Positions 8,130 through 15,663 of a DNA stretch of 21,952 nt are shown here, in pieces. The stretch comes from DATAVB01 sp040414495 (lineage in GTDB: Bacteria; Actinomycetota; Actinomycetes; Mycobacteriales; QHCD01). A model generated the notes under the pieces. It worked only from the letters and a program-made list of their open reading frames with translations. It did no database searches and was not told the origin of the DNA. The stretch is from the NCBI GenBank assembly GCA_040414495.1, contig JBEDUI010000221.1, forward strand, positions 1 through 21,952. The letters are read 5' to 3'. How positions within the stretch are numbered: the stretch's first letter is position 1; every line of letters begins with the position of its first letter. The position numbers and the translations under genes are program-made.

Positions 8130-8150
8130 GCTAGACGCTACAGGCTAGTC
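8130..8150. repeat. Three tandem GCTANNN heptamers upstream of the cold-shock gene
   Basis: GCTAGAC, GCTACAG and GCTAGTC follow each other without gaps. The outer parts also form an imperfect inverted repeat (GACTGCTAG, CTAGTC). They lie 55-75 bases before the cold-shock start, inside the divergent promoter region. An operator role is possible but unproven. Confidence 0.4.
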
Positions 8151-8205
8151 GGATCGCGACGCTCGTACGGCACATTAATCACTGATCGGTCAGGATTTCA
8201 CTGAA

Positions 8206-8220
8206 GGCGCCTAGTGCGCC
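8206..8220. other. Short GC hairpin in divergent intergenic region
   Basis: GGCGC, loop CTAGT, GCGCC: a perfect 5-bp stem between the cold-shock gene and the DUF3352-like gene, without a T-tract. It could be part of an operator or simply chance in GC-rich DNA. Confidence 0.25.
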
Positions 8221-8250
8221 GTTACGGCACCAGCTGGAACAAACCTCACC

Positions 8251-8256
8251 TATTCT
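8251..8256 (+). promoter_or_regulatory. -10 candidate for leader ORF and DUF3352-like gene
   Basis: TATTCT matches TANNNT and ends eight bases before the ATG of the leader ORF at 8265, the spacing expected for a leaderless transcript. An overlapping alternative is an ECF-sigma-like pair, GGAAC (8236-8240) and CGTA (8257-8260), 16 bases apart. I cannot choose between a housekeeping and a stress sigma factor from sequence. Confidence 0.35.
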
Positions 8257-8264
8257 CGTACGCC

Positions 8265-8336
8265 ATGGAACGACAGGCGCGATTACCACGTCGACTACGG
8301 CGACCCGCGATCGCCACGTTGGGACTTTACCGATGA
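8265..8336 (+). CDS. Putative 23-aa Arg-rich leader peptide overlapping the next start
   Basis: A short ORF that begins with ATG at 8265 and whose TGA overlaps the DUF3352-like ATG in an ATGA junction (8333-8336). The peptide has seven Arg in 23 residues, starts MERQARLPRR and uses codons rare in this DNA: five CGA, one TTA and one CTA. There is no Shine-Dalgarno, but a TANNNT hexamer sits eight bases upstream, which would suit leaderless translation. If real, it would couple ribosomes into the main gene and could sense Arg-tRNA or the TTA-reading tRNA. It may also be chance. Confidence 0.35.
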   Translation: MERQARLPRRLRRPAIATLGLYR

Positions 8337-10273
8337 CCGATCAGCAGCCGCCGTACCCCGACCAGCCTCACCCAAGCGAGAACCAACCGCAACCGCCATC
8401 AGGCCCGCCACTTGAGCAGCCGCCTGCCGGCTGGCAGCCCGGGCCGCCGCCGCAGCAGAATCCGTGGCAGCCCGGCTATGGTGCCGCCCCCGGCCAGCCC
8501 GAATACGGCGCCCAGCCGGGCTATGGCGGTCAGCCCGAATACGGCGGCCAGCCGGGCTATGCCGGCCCGCCGCCGCAGGGACCGGGTTATGCCGGCCCGC
8601 CGCCGACTGGCGAGCAACCCACGGGCAACCTGCCGCCGCAGCCTTATGGTCAGCAGCCGACCGCCGGCCTGCCGGCCCAACCCGGCTATGACCAGCCCGA
8701 TTACGGCCAGCCCGGCTACAACCAGCCCGGATACCCCCAGCAGGGTTACGGCCAACAGCCGGCGTACAACCAGCCCGGCTTCAACCAGCCGGGATATGGC
8801 CAGCAGCCCGCGTACAACGGCCCGCCGCCGATGACTCCCGGCGGCCCGGTCGGCCCCGGTCCGGACTACCTTGCCGGTCCCCAGCCGACCCCGCGGCGCC
8901 GGCGGCGCGGCCTGATCATCGCCTCGGCCGCCGTGGTCGTCGCGCTCGGCGTCTCCGGCGGCACCTACGCCGTGCTGGCCGGTAACCAGAGCGGCAAGGG
9001 CCACGCCGACGTCGCCGCGCAGTACATCCCCTCGGACTCGGTCGCCGTGATGTCGGCCAACCTGGACCCGGGCAGCAGCCAGACCGTCCAGGTGCTGAAG
9101 TTCTTCCGTAAGTTTCCGCAGATCGCCCAGCGCAGCACCGGCGACTCAATCAGCGACGGGCTGATCAAGCCGCTGTTCGACAGCGCCCGCGGCGTCGACT
9201 TCAACACCGACATCAAGCCCTGGCTGGGCGACCACCTCTCGTTCGCCGCCGAACCGCAGCAGGGCAAGCTGCACCCGGTCGTGGCGATCGAGACCACCGA
9301 TGTGACCAAGGCCCGGACGGAGTTGGCCAAGTTCACCAAGGGCCAGTCCGACGTCGGCTTCGTCTTCCGGGACAAGTACGCGATCATCAGCGACTCCACC
9401 CAGGCCGCGCAGTACGCCTCGAACCAGGGCAAGCGGCTGGGGCTGAAGGGCTCCGGTCAGTACGCCTCGGACATCAAGGCGCTGCCCAGCGACTCGGTCC
9501 TCAACGCCTGGGTGAATGTCCAGGCCGCCCAGAAGTTCGCGCAGGACGTGCCCGGCGCGCCGCCGATGAGCTCGTTCAATGTGGCCGGGCGGTTGGCGTT
9601 CGGGCTGCGGTTCGAGGACTCCACGGCCGACCTGCAGTTCCGGCTGATCACCACCAAGAACGCCAAGCCCGCCACGTCGATGGGTCAGAAGGTCGCGGCC
9701 CTGCCGAACGACACGTCGTTCGCCCTCGGCGTCACCGACGTGGACCAGGACCTGGCGCAGTCGTGGCCGGCCTTGCAGCAGCTGATCAACCGTTCCAACC
9801 CGTACGCGCTGGAGCGGATCGAGCAGCAGACCGGGTTGAACCTGCCCGGCGACCTGGAGACGCTGGCCGGATCGCGCACGGTCGTGGCGATGGGCTCGGA
9901 CACCAGCAAGGTCGGGCTCGAGTCGACCACCAAGGACCCGGGCGCGGCCGCGACGGTGGCCAAGAAGCTCGCCAGCAATTCGAACTCACCGGCCGTGGTC
10001 AAACAGACCAGCGACGGCGTGGTGATGGCGACCAATGACGGTTGGGCCAATGCGTTGCAGCAGGGCGGCGCGCTGGGCGATCAGGACGGTTACAAGCGGG
10101 CCGTTCCGGATGCCTCGGACGCCCGGATCGTGCTCTACGGCGACGTCTCCAAGCTGGCCGCCTCGCAGCGCCAGCAACTGCCGGCCGAGGCCAAGGCGTT
10201 CAAGGCCTTCGGGTTGACGGTGAGCGCGAAGGGCAACGTCGCGACCGCGCACCTGCGGATCGTGCTCAACTAA
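8333..10273 (+). CDS. DUF3352-like membrane-anchored protein with PGYGQP-rich N-terminus, 646 aa
   Basis: Single-pass membrane protein. Residues 1-187 are a low-complexity Pro/Gly/Tyr/Gln head, then a basic stop RRRRR (188-192) and one transmembrane helix (about 194-216). A roughly 430-residue extracytoplasmic domain follows, beginning AAQYIPSDSVAVMSANLDP, which fits DUF3352. The predicted topology is head in the cytosol and domain outside. The exported part has repeated A-x-LP-x-D/N-S patterns (IKALPSDSVLNAW, VAALPNDTSFALGV) suggesting an internally duplicated fold. Function is unknown. The start ATG overlaps the stop of a short leader ORF and has only a weak GGGA upstream. A strong hairpin terminator follows directly. 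Confidence 0.85.
   Translation: MTDQQPPYPDQPHPSENQPQPPSGPPLEQPPAGWQPGPPPQQNPWQPGYGAAPGQPEYGAQPGYGGQPEYGGQPGYAGPPPQGPGYAGPPPTGEQPTGNLPPQPYGQQPTAGLPAQPGYDQPDYGQPGYNQPGYPQQGYGQQPAYNQPGFNQPGYGQQPAYNGPPPMTPGGPVGPGPDYLAGPQPTPRRRRRGLIIASAAVVVALGVSGGTYAVLAGNQSGKGHADVAAQYIPSDSVAVMSANLDPGSSQTVQVLKFFRKFPQIAQRSTGDSISDGLIKPLFDSARGVDFNTDIKPWLGDHLSFAAEPQQGKLHPVVAIETTDVTKARTELAKFTKGQSDVGFVFRDKYAIISDSTQAAQYASNQGKRLGLKGSGQYASDIKALPSDSVLNAWVNVQAAQKFAQDVPGAPPMSSFNVAGRLAFGLRFEDSTADLQFRLITTKNAKPATSMGQKVAALPNDTSFALGVTDVDQDLAQSWPALQQLINRSNPYALERIEQQTGLNLPGDLETLAGSRTVVAMGSDTSKVGLESTTKDPGAAATVAKKLASNSNSPAVVKQTSDGVVMATNDGWANALQQGGALGDQDGYKRAVPDASDARIVLYGDVSKLAASQRQQLPAEAKAFKAFGLTVSAKGNVATAHLRIVLN
8468..8812 (+). repeat. 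Low-complexity PGYGQP/PEYGGQ/PAYNQP repeat region
   Basis: Residues about 46-160 of the DUF3352-like protein are built from degenerate 5-7 residue units around PGY, PEY and PAYN with Gln/Gly linkers, giving regularly spaced Tyr. At DNA level some units are near copies, for example two stretches encoding GYAGPPP near 8556 and 8586. The composition is typical of disordered, self-associating segments. Confidence 0.85.
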
Positions 10274-10279
10274 CGCTCG

Positions 10280-10332
10280 GTACGAAGAACCGCGCCGCTC
10301 CAAGCGATCTGGAGCGGCGCGGTTTTTCGTAC
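10280..10332. terminator. Strong bidirectional terminator
   Basis: A 23-bp stem pairs 10280-10302 with 10310-10332 around the loop AGCGATC. The central 15 bp are perfect and the outer part has one G-U pair. The right arm carries T5 (10323-10327) and the left arm gives an A/T-rich end for the other strand. It lies exactly between the convergent DUF3352-like and larE genes, so it can serve both. Confidence 0.9.
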
Positions 10333-10336
10333 GTGC

Positions 10337-11191
10337 TTAGCGGTACTTCGCCGCGTTGGTGAGCATTTCGTTCATCGCCCCGGACCGGAACCCGCGCGGG
10401 TCGACCGTCACGACCGGAAAGTCCGCTACCGCGGCCAGCAGGTCGGGCCGGCCGGTCAACGTCTCGACCAGTTCGGCGTCGACTTCGACCTTGGCCCCGC
10501 GCTCGCCCAGATCCCGTACCCGCAGGTTGCGCACCGGAAGGTCGGCCGCCAGCATCGCGGTCCGCAACGCCGCCTCGGCCCGTTCGACCCGGGCCAGCCG
10601 GCCGGTGCTGATCTCGATCCCGTAGGCGATGCGGCTGGACAGGCAGGCCGCGGCCGGCTTGTCCCAGGTCCGCAGGCCCCAGTCCCGTGAGGCCGCCCGC
10701 ACCTGGTCCTTGGTGATGTTCGCGTCCCGCAGTGGCGTGATCGCGCCCCGCTCGGCCGCGGCCCGGATACCCGGCCGGAAGCCGGCGATCGCGTCGTCGG
10801 CGTTCGTGCCGGTCGCGACCGTGGCCAGCCCGAGCCGCTCCGCCGTCGGGCCGAGCACGTCGAGCAGTTCGGCCTTGCAGAAGTAGCAGCGGTCGCCGGC
10901 GTTGGCCCGGTACCCGTCCCGGCTCATCTCGTCGGTGTCGACCGTCTCGTGCCGCACCCCGAGTTCGGCCGCGAACGCCTTCGCGTCGGCCAGTTCGGTG
11001 GCCGGCAGGCTGGCCGATATGGCGGTGGCCGCCGCGACCCGGTCCGGTCCCAGCGCCCGTACGGCCGCGGCCAGCAGGAACGCGGAGTCCGCACCGCCGG
11101 AGAACGCGACCAGCACGCTGCCGGCGGCCCGGAGCCGCGCGTCGAGGTCGGCCAGTCGGGCGGTCAGTTCATCGTGAAGTACGAAGGTCAC
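10337..11191 (-). CDS. larE: LarE-family ATP-dependent sulfur transferase, 284 aa
   Basis: PP-loop enzyme of the LarE family, which adds sulfur to the pyridinium dithiocarboxylate cofactor made for nickel-pincer enzymes such as lactate racemase. The PP-loop SGGADS is at residues 31-36, GTNADD at 128-133 and the family signature KPAAACLSSR at 178-187. Cys183 corresponds to the sulfur-donating Cys of the Lactobacillus enzyme. A CxxC pair (Cys102 and Cys105 in RCYFCK) is also present, the three-Cys arrangement reported for [4Fe-4S]-dependent LarE proteins. The start is GTG at 11191 with no Shine-Dalgarno but with TAGGCT six bases upstream. No larA, larB or larC is visible in the window, so the cofactor's user here is unknown. 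Confidence 0.88.
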   Translation of the reverse strand: MTFVLHDELTARLADLDARLRAAGSVLVAFSGGADSAFLLAAAVRALGPDRVAAATAISASLPATELADAKAFAAELGVRHETVDTDEMSRDGYRANAGDRCYFCKAELLDVLGPTAERLGLATVATGTNADDAIAGFRPGIRAAAERGAITPLRDANITKDQVRAASRDWGLRTWDKPAAACLSSRIAYGIEISTGRLARVERAEAALRTAMLAADLPVRNLRVRDLGERGAKVEVDAELVETLTGRPDLLAAVADFPVVTVDPRGFRSGAMNEMLTNAAKYR

Positions 11192-11197
11192 GTCCCG

Positions 11198-11203
11198 AGC
11201 CTA
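11198..11203 (-). promoter_or_regulatory. -10 candidate for leaderless larE
   Basis: On the minus strand TAGGCT is followed by six bases and then the GTG start of larE, matching the TANNNT-N6-RTG layout of actinobacterial leaderless genes. The upstream -35 (TTCGCG) is poor. Confidence 0.4.
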
Positions 11204-11251
11204 CGGCGATTACGTCTCCGCGCGAATTGAACGTGATCTGGCTTGCAATCC

Positions 11252-11267
11252 TGTCCGGTCCCGGACA
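11252..11267. terminator. Hairpin after the acyl-CoA ligase gene
   Basis: TGTCCGG and CCGGACA form an inverted repeat four bases past the minus-strand stop of the acyl-CoA ligase gene. There is no T-tract. It is a plausible U-less terminator separating the ligase gene from larE, but could be chance. Confidence 0.4.
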
Positions 11268-11271
11268 AGGC

Positions 11272-12921
11272 TCAGGCGTGTCGGCGCGCGGCCTGCTCCT
11301 GCAGCCCCAGCAGGCCGATCGAATCCTCTCGCATCTGCACCTTGCGCACCTTGCCGGTGACGGTCATCGGGAATTCATCGACGATATGTACGTACCGCGG
11401 GATTTTGTAATGCGCGAGCTTCCCCTGACAGAATTCGCGTAATCCCTCGGCCGTCAGCTCGGACGCGCCGGTGCGCAACCGGATCCAGGCGATCAGCTCC
11501 TCGCCGTATTTCTCATCAGGAACGCCGACCACCTGGGCATCGAGGATATCCGGATGCGTATAAAGGAATTCCTCGACCTCGCGCGGATACACGTTCTCGC
11601 CACCACGGATGATCATGTCCTTGCCGCGCCCGACGATGTTCACGTAACCAACACTGTCCATTGTGGCCAGATCGCCGGTGTGCATCCACCGGGCCGCGTC
11701 GATTACGGCCGCGGTCTGCTCGGGCTCCTCCCAATAGCCGAGCATCACCGAATACCCGCGGGTGCATAATTCGCCCGGCTCGCCGCGCGGCACGGTGACG
11801 CCGGTCAACGAATCGATCACCTTGACCTCGAGGTGCGGATGCACAGTGCCCACAGTGGACACCCGGCGGTCGAATTCGTCGTCGGTACGGGTCTGCAGCG
11901 ACACCGGCGATGTCTCGGTCATCCCGTAGCAGATCGTCACCTCGGTCATGCCCATATCGCCGATGACCCGTTTCATCACCTCGACCGGACAGGGCGAGCC
12001 AGCCATGATTCCGGTGCGTACCGACGACAGGTCGTACGCGGAAAAATCGGGCAGCCCCAATTCGGCAATAAACATCGTCGGTACGCCGTATAAAGACGTA
12101 CATCGTTCCTGTTGTACGGCCCGTAATGTCGCGGCCGGATCGAACGACGGCGCCGGGATCACCATGCAGGCGCCGTGGCTGGTCGCGGCCAGATTGCCCA
12201 TCACCATGCCGAAGCAGTGATAAAACGGCACCGGAATGCAGATCCGGTCCGCCTCGGTGTAGCGGCACAATTCGCCGACGAAAAAGCCGTTGTTGAGAAT
12301 GTTGTGGTGCGACAACGTCGCACCTTTGGGAAACCCGGTCGTGCCGGAGGTGTACTGGATATTGATCGGATCGTCGGCCGACAATGTCGGCTCTATTTCG
12401 GCCAGGTCGGCGATCGCGGCCTCGGCCCCGGTGACGAGCAAGGTTTCCCAATCCGGGTCGCCGAGAAAAATCACCCGCTCCAATTCGGGGCAATGCGGCC
12501 GGACCTCGGCCACCATGGCCCGGTAGTCACTCGATTTGTGCGCCGGCGCGCTCACCAACAAACGAATACCGGCCTGATTCAGCACGTACCGCAGTTCGTG
12601 CGAACGGTACGCGGGATTGATCGTGACGAAAATGGCGCCGATCTTCGCCGTGGCGTATTGCAGTACGACCCATTCGCTGCAGTTCGGCGCCCAGATGCCG
12701 ACCCGGTCGCCTTTCGTGATGCCAGCCGCGAGCAGACCGAGCGCGCAATCACTGACCGAAGCGGCCAGATCGGCGTAACTGAACCGACGACCGGCGGCGC
12801 AATCCACCAACGCCTCCCGCTCGGCAAAGCGGTCCACCGTATGGTCGAAGTTGGCGCCGATCGTGTCGCCGAGCAGCGGTTTCGCGGACACTCCTGAGGC
12901 GTACGACAGATCCGTTGACAC
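11272..12921 (-). CDS. Acyl-CoA ligase (AMP-binding, FadD/ACSF2-like), 549 aa
   Basis: Adenylate-forming enzyme that activates a carboxylic acid with ATP and CoA. Motifs in order are the P-loop YTSGTTGFPKG (about 190-200), YGMTETSP (332-339), TGD (415-417), GRGKDMIIRGGENVYP (hinge and A8, about 432-446) and catalytic Lys524 in MTVTGKVRK. The length and motif spelling fit medium/long-chain fatty acyl-CoA ligases of the FadD35/ACSF2 type rather than NRPS domains. The start is GTG at 12921, with a perfect GGAGG five bases upstream (12927-12931, minus strand); the frame stays open to an ATG at 12969, which is less likely. No beta-oxidation genes are adjacent, so the substrate chain is not predictable. 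Third positions look richer in A/T than in neighbouring genes. Confidence 0.92.
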   Translation of the reverse strand: MSTDLSYASGVSAKPLLGDTIGANFDHTVDRFAEREALVDCAAGRRFSYADLAASVSDCALGLLAAGITKGDRVGIWAPNCSEWVVLQYATAKIGAIFVTINPAYRSHELRYVLNQAGIRLLVSAPAHKSSDYRAMVAEVRPHCPELERVIFLGDPDWETLLVTGAEAAIADLAEIEPTLSADDPINIQYTSGTTGFPKGATLSHHNILNNGFFVGELCRYTEADRICIPVPFYHCFGMVMGNLAATSHGACMVIPAPSFDPAATLRAVQQERCTSLYGVPTMFIAELGLPDFSAYDLSSVRTGIMAGSPCPVEVMKRVIGDMGMTEVTICYGMTETSPVSLQTRTDDEFDRRVSTVGTVHPHLEVKVIDSLTGVTVPRGEPGELCTRGYSVMLGYWEEPEQTAAVIDAARWMHTGDLATMDSVGYVNIVGRGKDMIIRGGENVYPREVEEFLYTHPDILDAQVVGVPDEKYGEELIAWIRLRTGASELTAEGLREFCQGKLAHYKIPRYVHIVDEFPMTVTGKVRKVQMREDSIGLLGLQEQAARRHA

Positions 12922-12979
12922 CGGCGCCTCCCACGGGGAGATCTCGTACCGGCATCGTCCACCCGCCATCCGCGGCGGG

Positions 12980-12997
12980 CAACCGCCTCAGCGGTTG
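12980..12997. terminator. Hairpin spanning the stop codon of the 67-aa gene
   Basis: CAACCGC, loop CTCA, GCGGTTG: a perfect 7-bp stem whose loop holds the minus-strand TGA of the small protein gene. No T-tract follows. It could end or attenuate transcription before the acyl-CoA ligase gene 67 bases downstream. Confidence 0.4.
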
Positions 12998-13191
12998 GGG
13001 CGGTCCTCCGGACCGGGGTGGTCGTAGCTCAACGACTCGACCGGCAGCGGGAACTCGGGCGCCTCACCGAACGGCGAGAGTGCACCCGCCAGGTCGGCCG
13101 CGAACTCCGACACCGCGTTCTGCCCGTCTTCGACCGGCCACGTCGGATCCTTGTGCTTGAGCGCGCTCGTGCGTCGTTGCCGACGAGCCAT
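12988..13191 (-). CDS. Small conserved-looking hypothetical protein, 67 aa
   Basis: A 67-residue soluble protein with a very basic start (MARRQRRTSALKHKD), a central WPVEDGQNAVSEFAADLAGAL helix-like stretch and a Pro/acidic tail. The start ATG at 13191 has a good GGAGG eight bases upstream (13200-13204, minus strand); a GTG two codons earlier is too close to that site. It lies divergently beside the Helicase_C_3 gene. In M. tuberculosis I recall a small ORF (Rv0863) beside Rv0862c, so this may be its counterpart, but I cannot align them here. No function is known to me; the basic head could bind nucleic acid. Confidence 0.7.
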   Translation of the reverse strand: MARRQRRTSALKHKDPTWPVEDGQNAVSEFAADLAGALSPFGEAPEFPLPVESLSYDHPGPEDRPNR

Positions 13192-13274
13192 GTGCACCGC
13201 CTCCCGATTCGTACGGCTGGGCGCTCAGTGTGCCGCATCGCGCCAGCAGTGTCCGCGCGACCCCGTATCTGCAC

Positions 13275-13280
13275 TACCGT
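13275..13280 (+). promoter_or_regulatory. -10 candidate for leaderless Helicase_C_3 gene
   Basis: TACCGT (TANNNT) is followed by seven bases and the ATG at 13288, with no Shine-Dalgarno in between. No good -35 is visible. Confidence 0.35.
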
Positions 13281-13287
13281 GGACACG

Positions 13288-15663
13288 ATGAGCGCGTCAG
13301 GTCAGCCCCACCGCCTGGTCGAGTGGCTGCGTACCCGATCCGACGAGCAGCTGGCCGCATTATTTCGTGGGCGGCCCGATATCGCCGTGCCGGCGCCGGC
13401 CGACCTGGGTGTCGTAGCCAGCCGCGCGACGGTCCGGCTCTCGGCCCTGCGGGCACTGGACGCGCTGGACGCCTTCACCCTGCAGGTCCTCGACGCCGTA
13501 CTGGTCGATGAGGAACCGCCCTCATTTGCCACGGTACGAGCCCGGCTGGAGGCATCCGACGCGCAGGTCCGGGCGGCGGTGGACCGGCTCGTCGAGCTGG
13601 TTCTGGTCTGGGGCGAGGACGACGCACTGCACGTCAGCAGCGGTGTACGCGATGCGGTCGGCCAGCACCCGGCCGGACTGGGTCGCCCGATCGCCACGAC
13701 GGTGGCGAATTACGACCTGACCCAGCTGCGGCCGATCGCGGCCGCTCTGGACCTGCCCGACCAGCCGGGGGCCACGGCCGCCGCGGCCGCCGTTGCCGGG
13801 TACATCGCCGATCCGGCCCGGCTCAGCGCCCTGTTGGACAGCGCCGGCGAGCAGGAACGGGCCGTCCTGAATCAATTGGCGGGCGGCCCTCCGCTGGGCA
13901 CCGTGCAGGACGCGCAACGTCCGGTCACCCCGGATGTGCCGCAGACGCCGGTGCGTTGGCTCCTGGCCCGCGCGCTGTTGATCGCGGTCGAGCCGAGCAC
14001 GGTCGAACTGCCCCGCGAGGTCGGACTGGCGATACGCGGCGAGCATCCACTCGGCCCATCCCAGGCGGTACGCCCGCAACCGTCCACTCGCGACCTCGGA
14101 CGTTCCACTGTGGACGATGTGGCGGCCGGGCAGGCGGTCACCGTACTGCGGCTGGTCGAATCGCTGCTGGACCAGATCGCGGCGAACCCACCGCGGGCGC
14201 TGCGTTCGGGCGGCCTCGGTGTCCGCGACCTACGCCGGATCGCACGCGACCTGGACGTATCGGAATCCGACACCGGGCTGCTGCTCGAGGTGGCGCACAG
14301 CGCCGGACTGCTGGCGGTCAGCGGCAGCATCGAGCCGGAGTGGCTGCCGACGCCGGACTACGACCTGTGGACCACCGCGCCGCCGCAGACCCGGTGGGCG
14401 CAGCTGGCCGAGGCGTGGCTGAACATGCCGCGGATGCCGGCCCTGATCGGGCAACGGGACGACCGGGACAAGGCGATCGCGGCGCTGTCGTTCGAAGTCG
14501 GCCGGACCAGCGCGCCGGTCACCCGACGGCGGGTGCTCGACGCATTGGCCGAGGCGCCGGCCGGGTCGGCCCCGAACCCGGACGAGCTGACCGAATTGCT
14601 GCACTGGCTCGCGCCGCGGCGCAGCGGCCCGAACTTCCGGGCCGTGGTCGGGACCGTGCTGGGCGAGGCCGAGACGATCGGCGTGACCGGACGCGGCGGC
14701 CTGGCCTCGTTCGGCGCCGAGTTGCTGGCCGGTGGAGACGCGGCCCGGGCCATCGCCGGTGCGTTGCCCGAACCGATCGACTACGTGCTGTGCCAGGCGG
14801 ACCTGACCGTGGTCGCGCCCGGCCCGCTGGAGCCGGAGCTGGCCCGGGAAATGGCGCTGGTGGGCGATATCGAGTCCTCCGGCGGCGCCACTGTCTACCG
14901 GGTCGGGGAGCCGACGGTTCGCCGGGCCATGGACGCCGGCCGGTCGGCTGATGACCTGCACGAGTTCTTCCGCAAGCGGTCCCGCACCCCGGTGCCGCAG
15001 GCGTTGACGTACCTGATCGACGACGTCGCCCGCCGGCACGGCGCGCTCCGCGTTGGTGCCGCGGCGGCGTACCTGCGCAGCGACGACCAGGCCGTGCTGG
15101 CCGCGATGGTCGCCGACCGTGGCCTGGATCTGCTGCGGTTACGCCGGATCGCGCCGACCGTCCTGCTGTCCCGGTCACCGGTGGGCGAACTACTGGACGT
15201 GTTGCGGGCACACGGATACGCCCCGGTCGCCGAGTCGCCCGACGGCGCGGTCGTGGTCAGCCACCCGGAGGAGCGGCGGGCCGCGATCCGGGCGCGCCAG
15301 GCCACTCGCGCGGTGAGCCCGCCGGTCCCGACCGACGAGCAGATCGCGACCGTGGTCCGTCAGGTCCGGGCCGGTGACGAGGCGGCCCGCCGGGCCCGGC
15401 GCAGCGGAGTCAGCAACGTCCCGGGCGTCACGACCGCCTCCACGCTGGCGCTGCTACAGCGCGCGGCCCGGGAAGGGCTGTCGGTCTGGCTCGGGTACGT
15501 CAACGCGCAGGGCGCCGCATCGCAACGGATCGTCGAGCCGATCTCGGTCGGCGGTGGGTTCGTGCAGGGCTTCGACCACAAGAATTCGGAAAACCGGACG
15601 TTCTCCCTGCATCGCATCACGTCGGTCGCGCTGCTCGAAGACGACAAGTTGCCGACCGAGTGA
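13288..15663 (+). CDS. Helicase-associated (Helicase_C_3, WYL-like C-terminus) protein, 791 aa
   Basis: Large soluble protein that accompanies the XPB helicase in many actinobacteria (Rv0862c in M. tuberculosis, from memory). It begins HRLVEWLRTRSDEQLAALFRGRPD, typical of this family. The middle contains winged-helix-like segments, and residues near 490-620 (IDYVLCQADLTVVAPGPLEPELAREM) match the Helicase_C_3 region. The end (about 710-785, ALLQRAAREGLSVWLGYVN to SLHRITSVALLE) has the look of a WYL-type ligand-binding fold. No Walker A is visible, so it is probably not itself a helicase. The ATG at 13288 was chosen because earlier codons in this frame overlap the divergent 67-aa gene and are Arg-rich noise. 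It overlaps the next gene by GTGA. Confidence 0.85.
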   Translation: MSASGQPHRLVEWLRTRSDEQLAALFRGRPDIAVPAPADLGVVASRATVRLSALRALDALDAFTLQVLDAVLVDEEPPSFATVRARLEASDAQVRAAVDRLVELVLVWGEDDALHVSSGVRDAVGQHPAGLGRPIATTVANYDLTQLRPIAAALDLPDQPGATAAAAAVAGYIADPARLSALLDSAGEQERAVLNQLAGGPPLGTVQDAQRPVTPDVPQTPVRWLLARALLIAVEPSTVELPREVGLAIRGEHPLGPSQAVRPQPSTRDLGRSTVDDVAAGQAVTVLRLVESLLDQIAANPPRALRSGGLGVRDLRRIARDLDVSESDTGLLLEVAHSAGLLAVSGSIEPEWLPTPDYDLWTTAPPQTRWAQLAEAWLNMPRMPALIGQRDDRDKAIAALSFEVGRTSAPVTRRRVLDALAEAPAGSAPNPDELTELLHWLAPRRSGPNFRAVVGTVLGEAETIGVTGRGGLASFGAELLAGGDAARAIAGALPEPIDYVLCQADLTVVAPGPLEPELAREMALVGDIESSGGATVYRVGEPTVRRAMDAGRSADDLHEFFRKRSRTPVPQALTYLIDDVARRHGALRVGAAAAYLRSDDQAVLAAMVADRGLDLLRLRRIAPTVLLSRSPVGELLDVLRAHGYAPVAESPDGAVVVSHPEERRAAIRARQATRAVSPPVPTDEQIATVVRQVRAGDEAARRARRSGVSNVPGVTTASTLALLQRAAREGLSVWLGYVNAQGAASQRIVEPISVGGGFVQGFDHKNSENRTFSLHRITSVALLEDDKLPTE

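Noticed and set aside
12922..12969. ATG start at 12969 for the acyl-CoA ligase
   Set aside because: The GTG at 12921 has a perfect GGAGG at the right distance, and the extra 16 residues add nothing recognisable.
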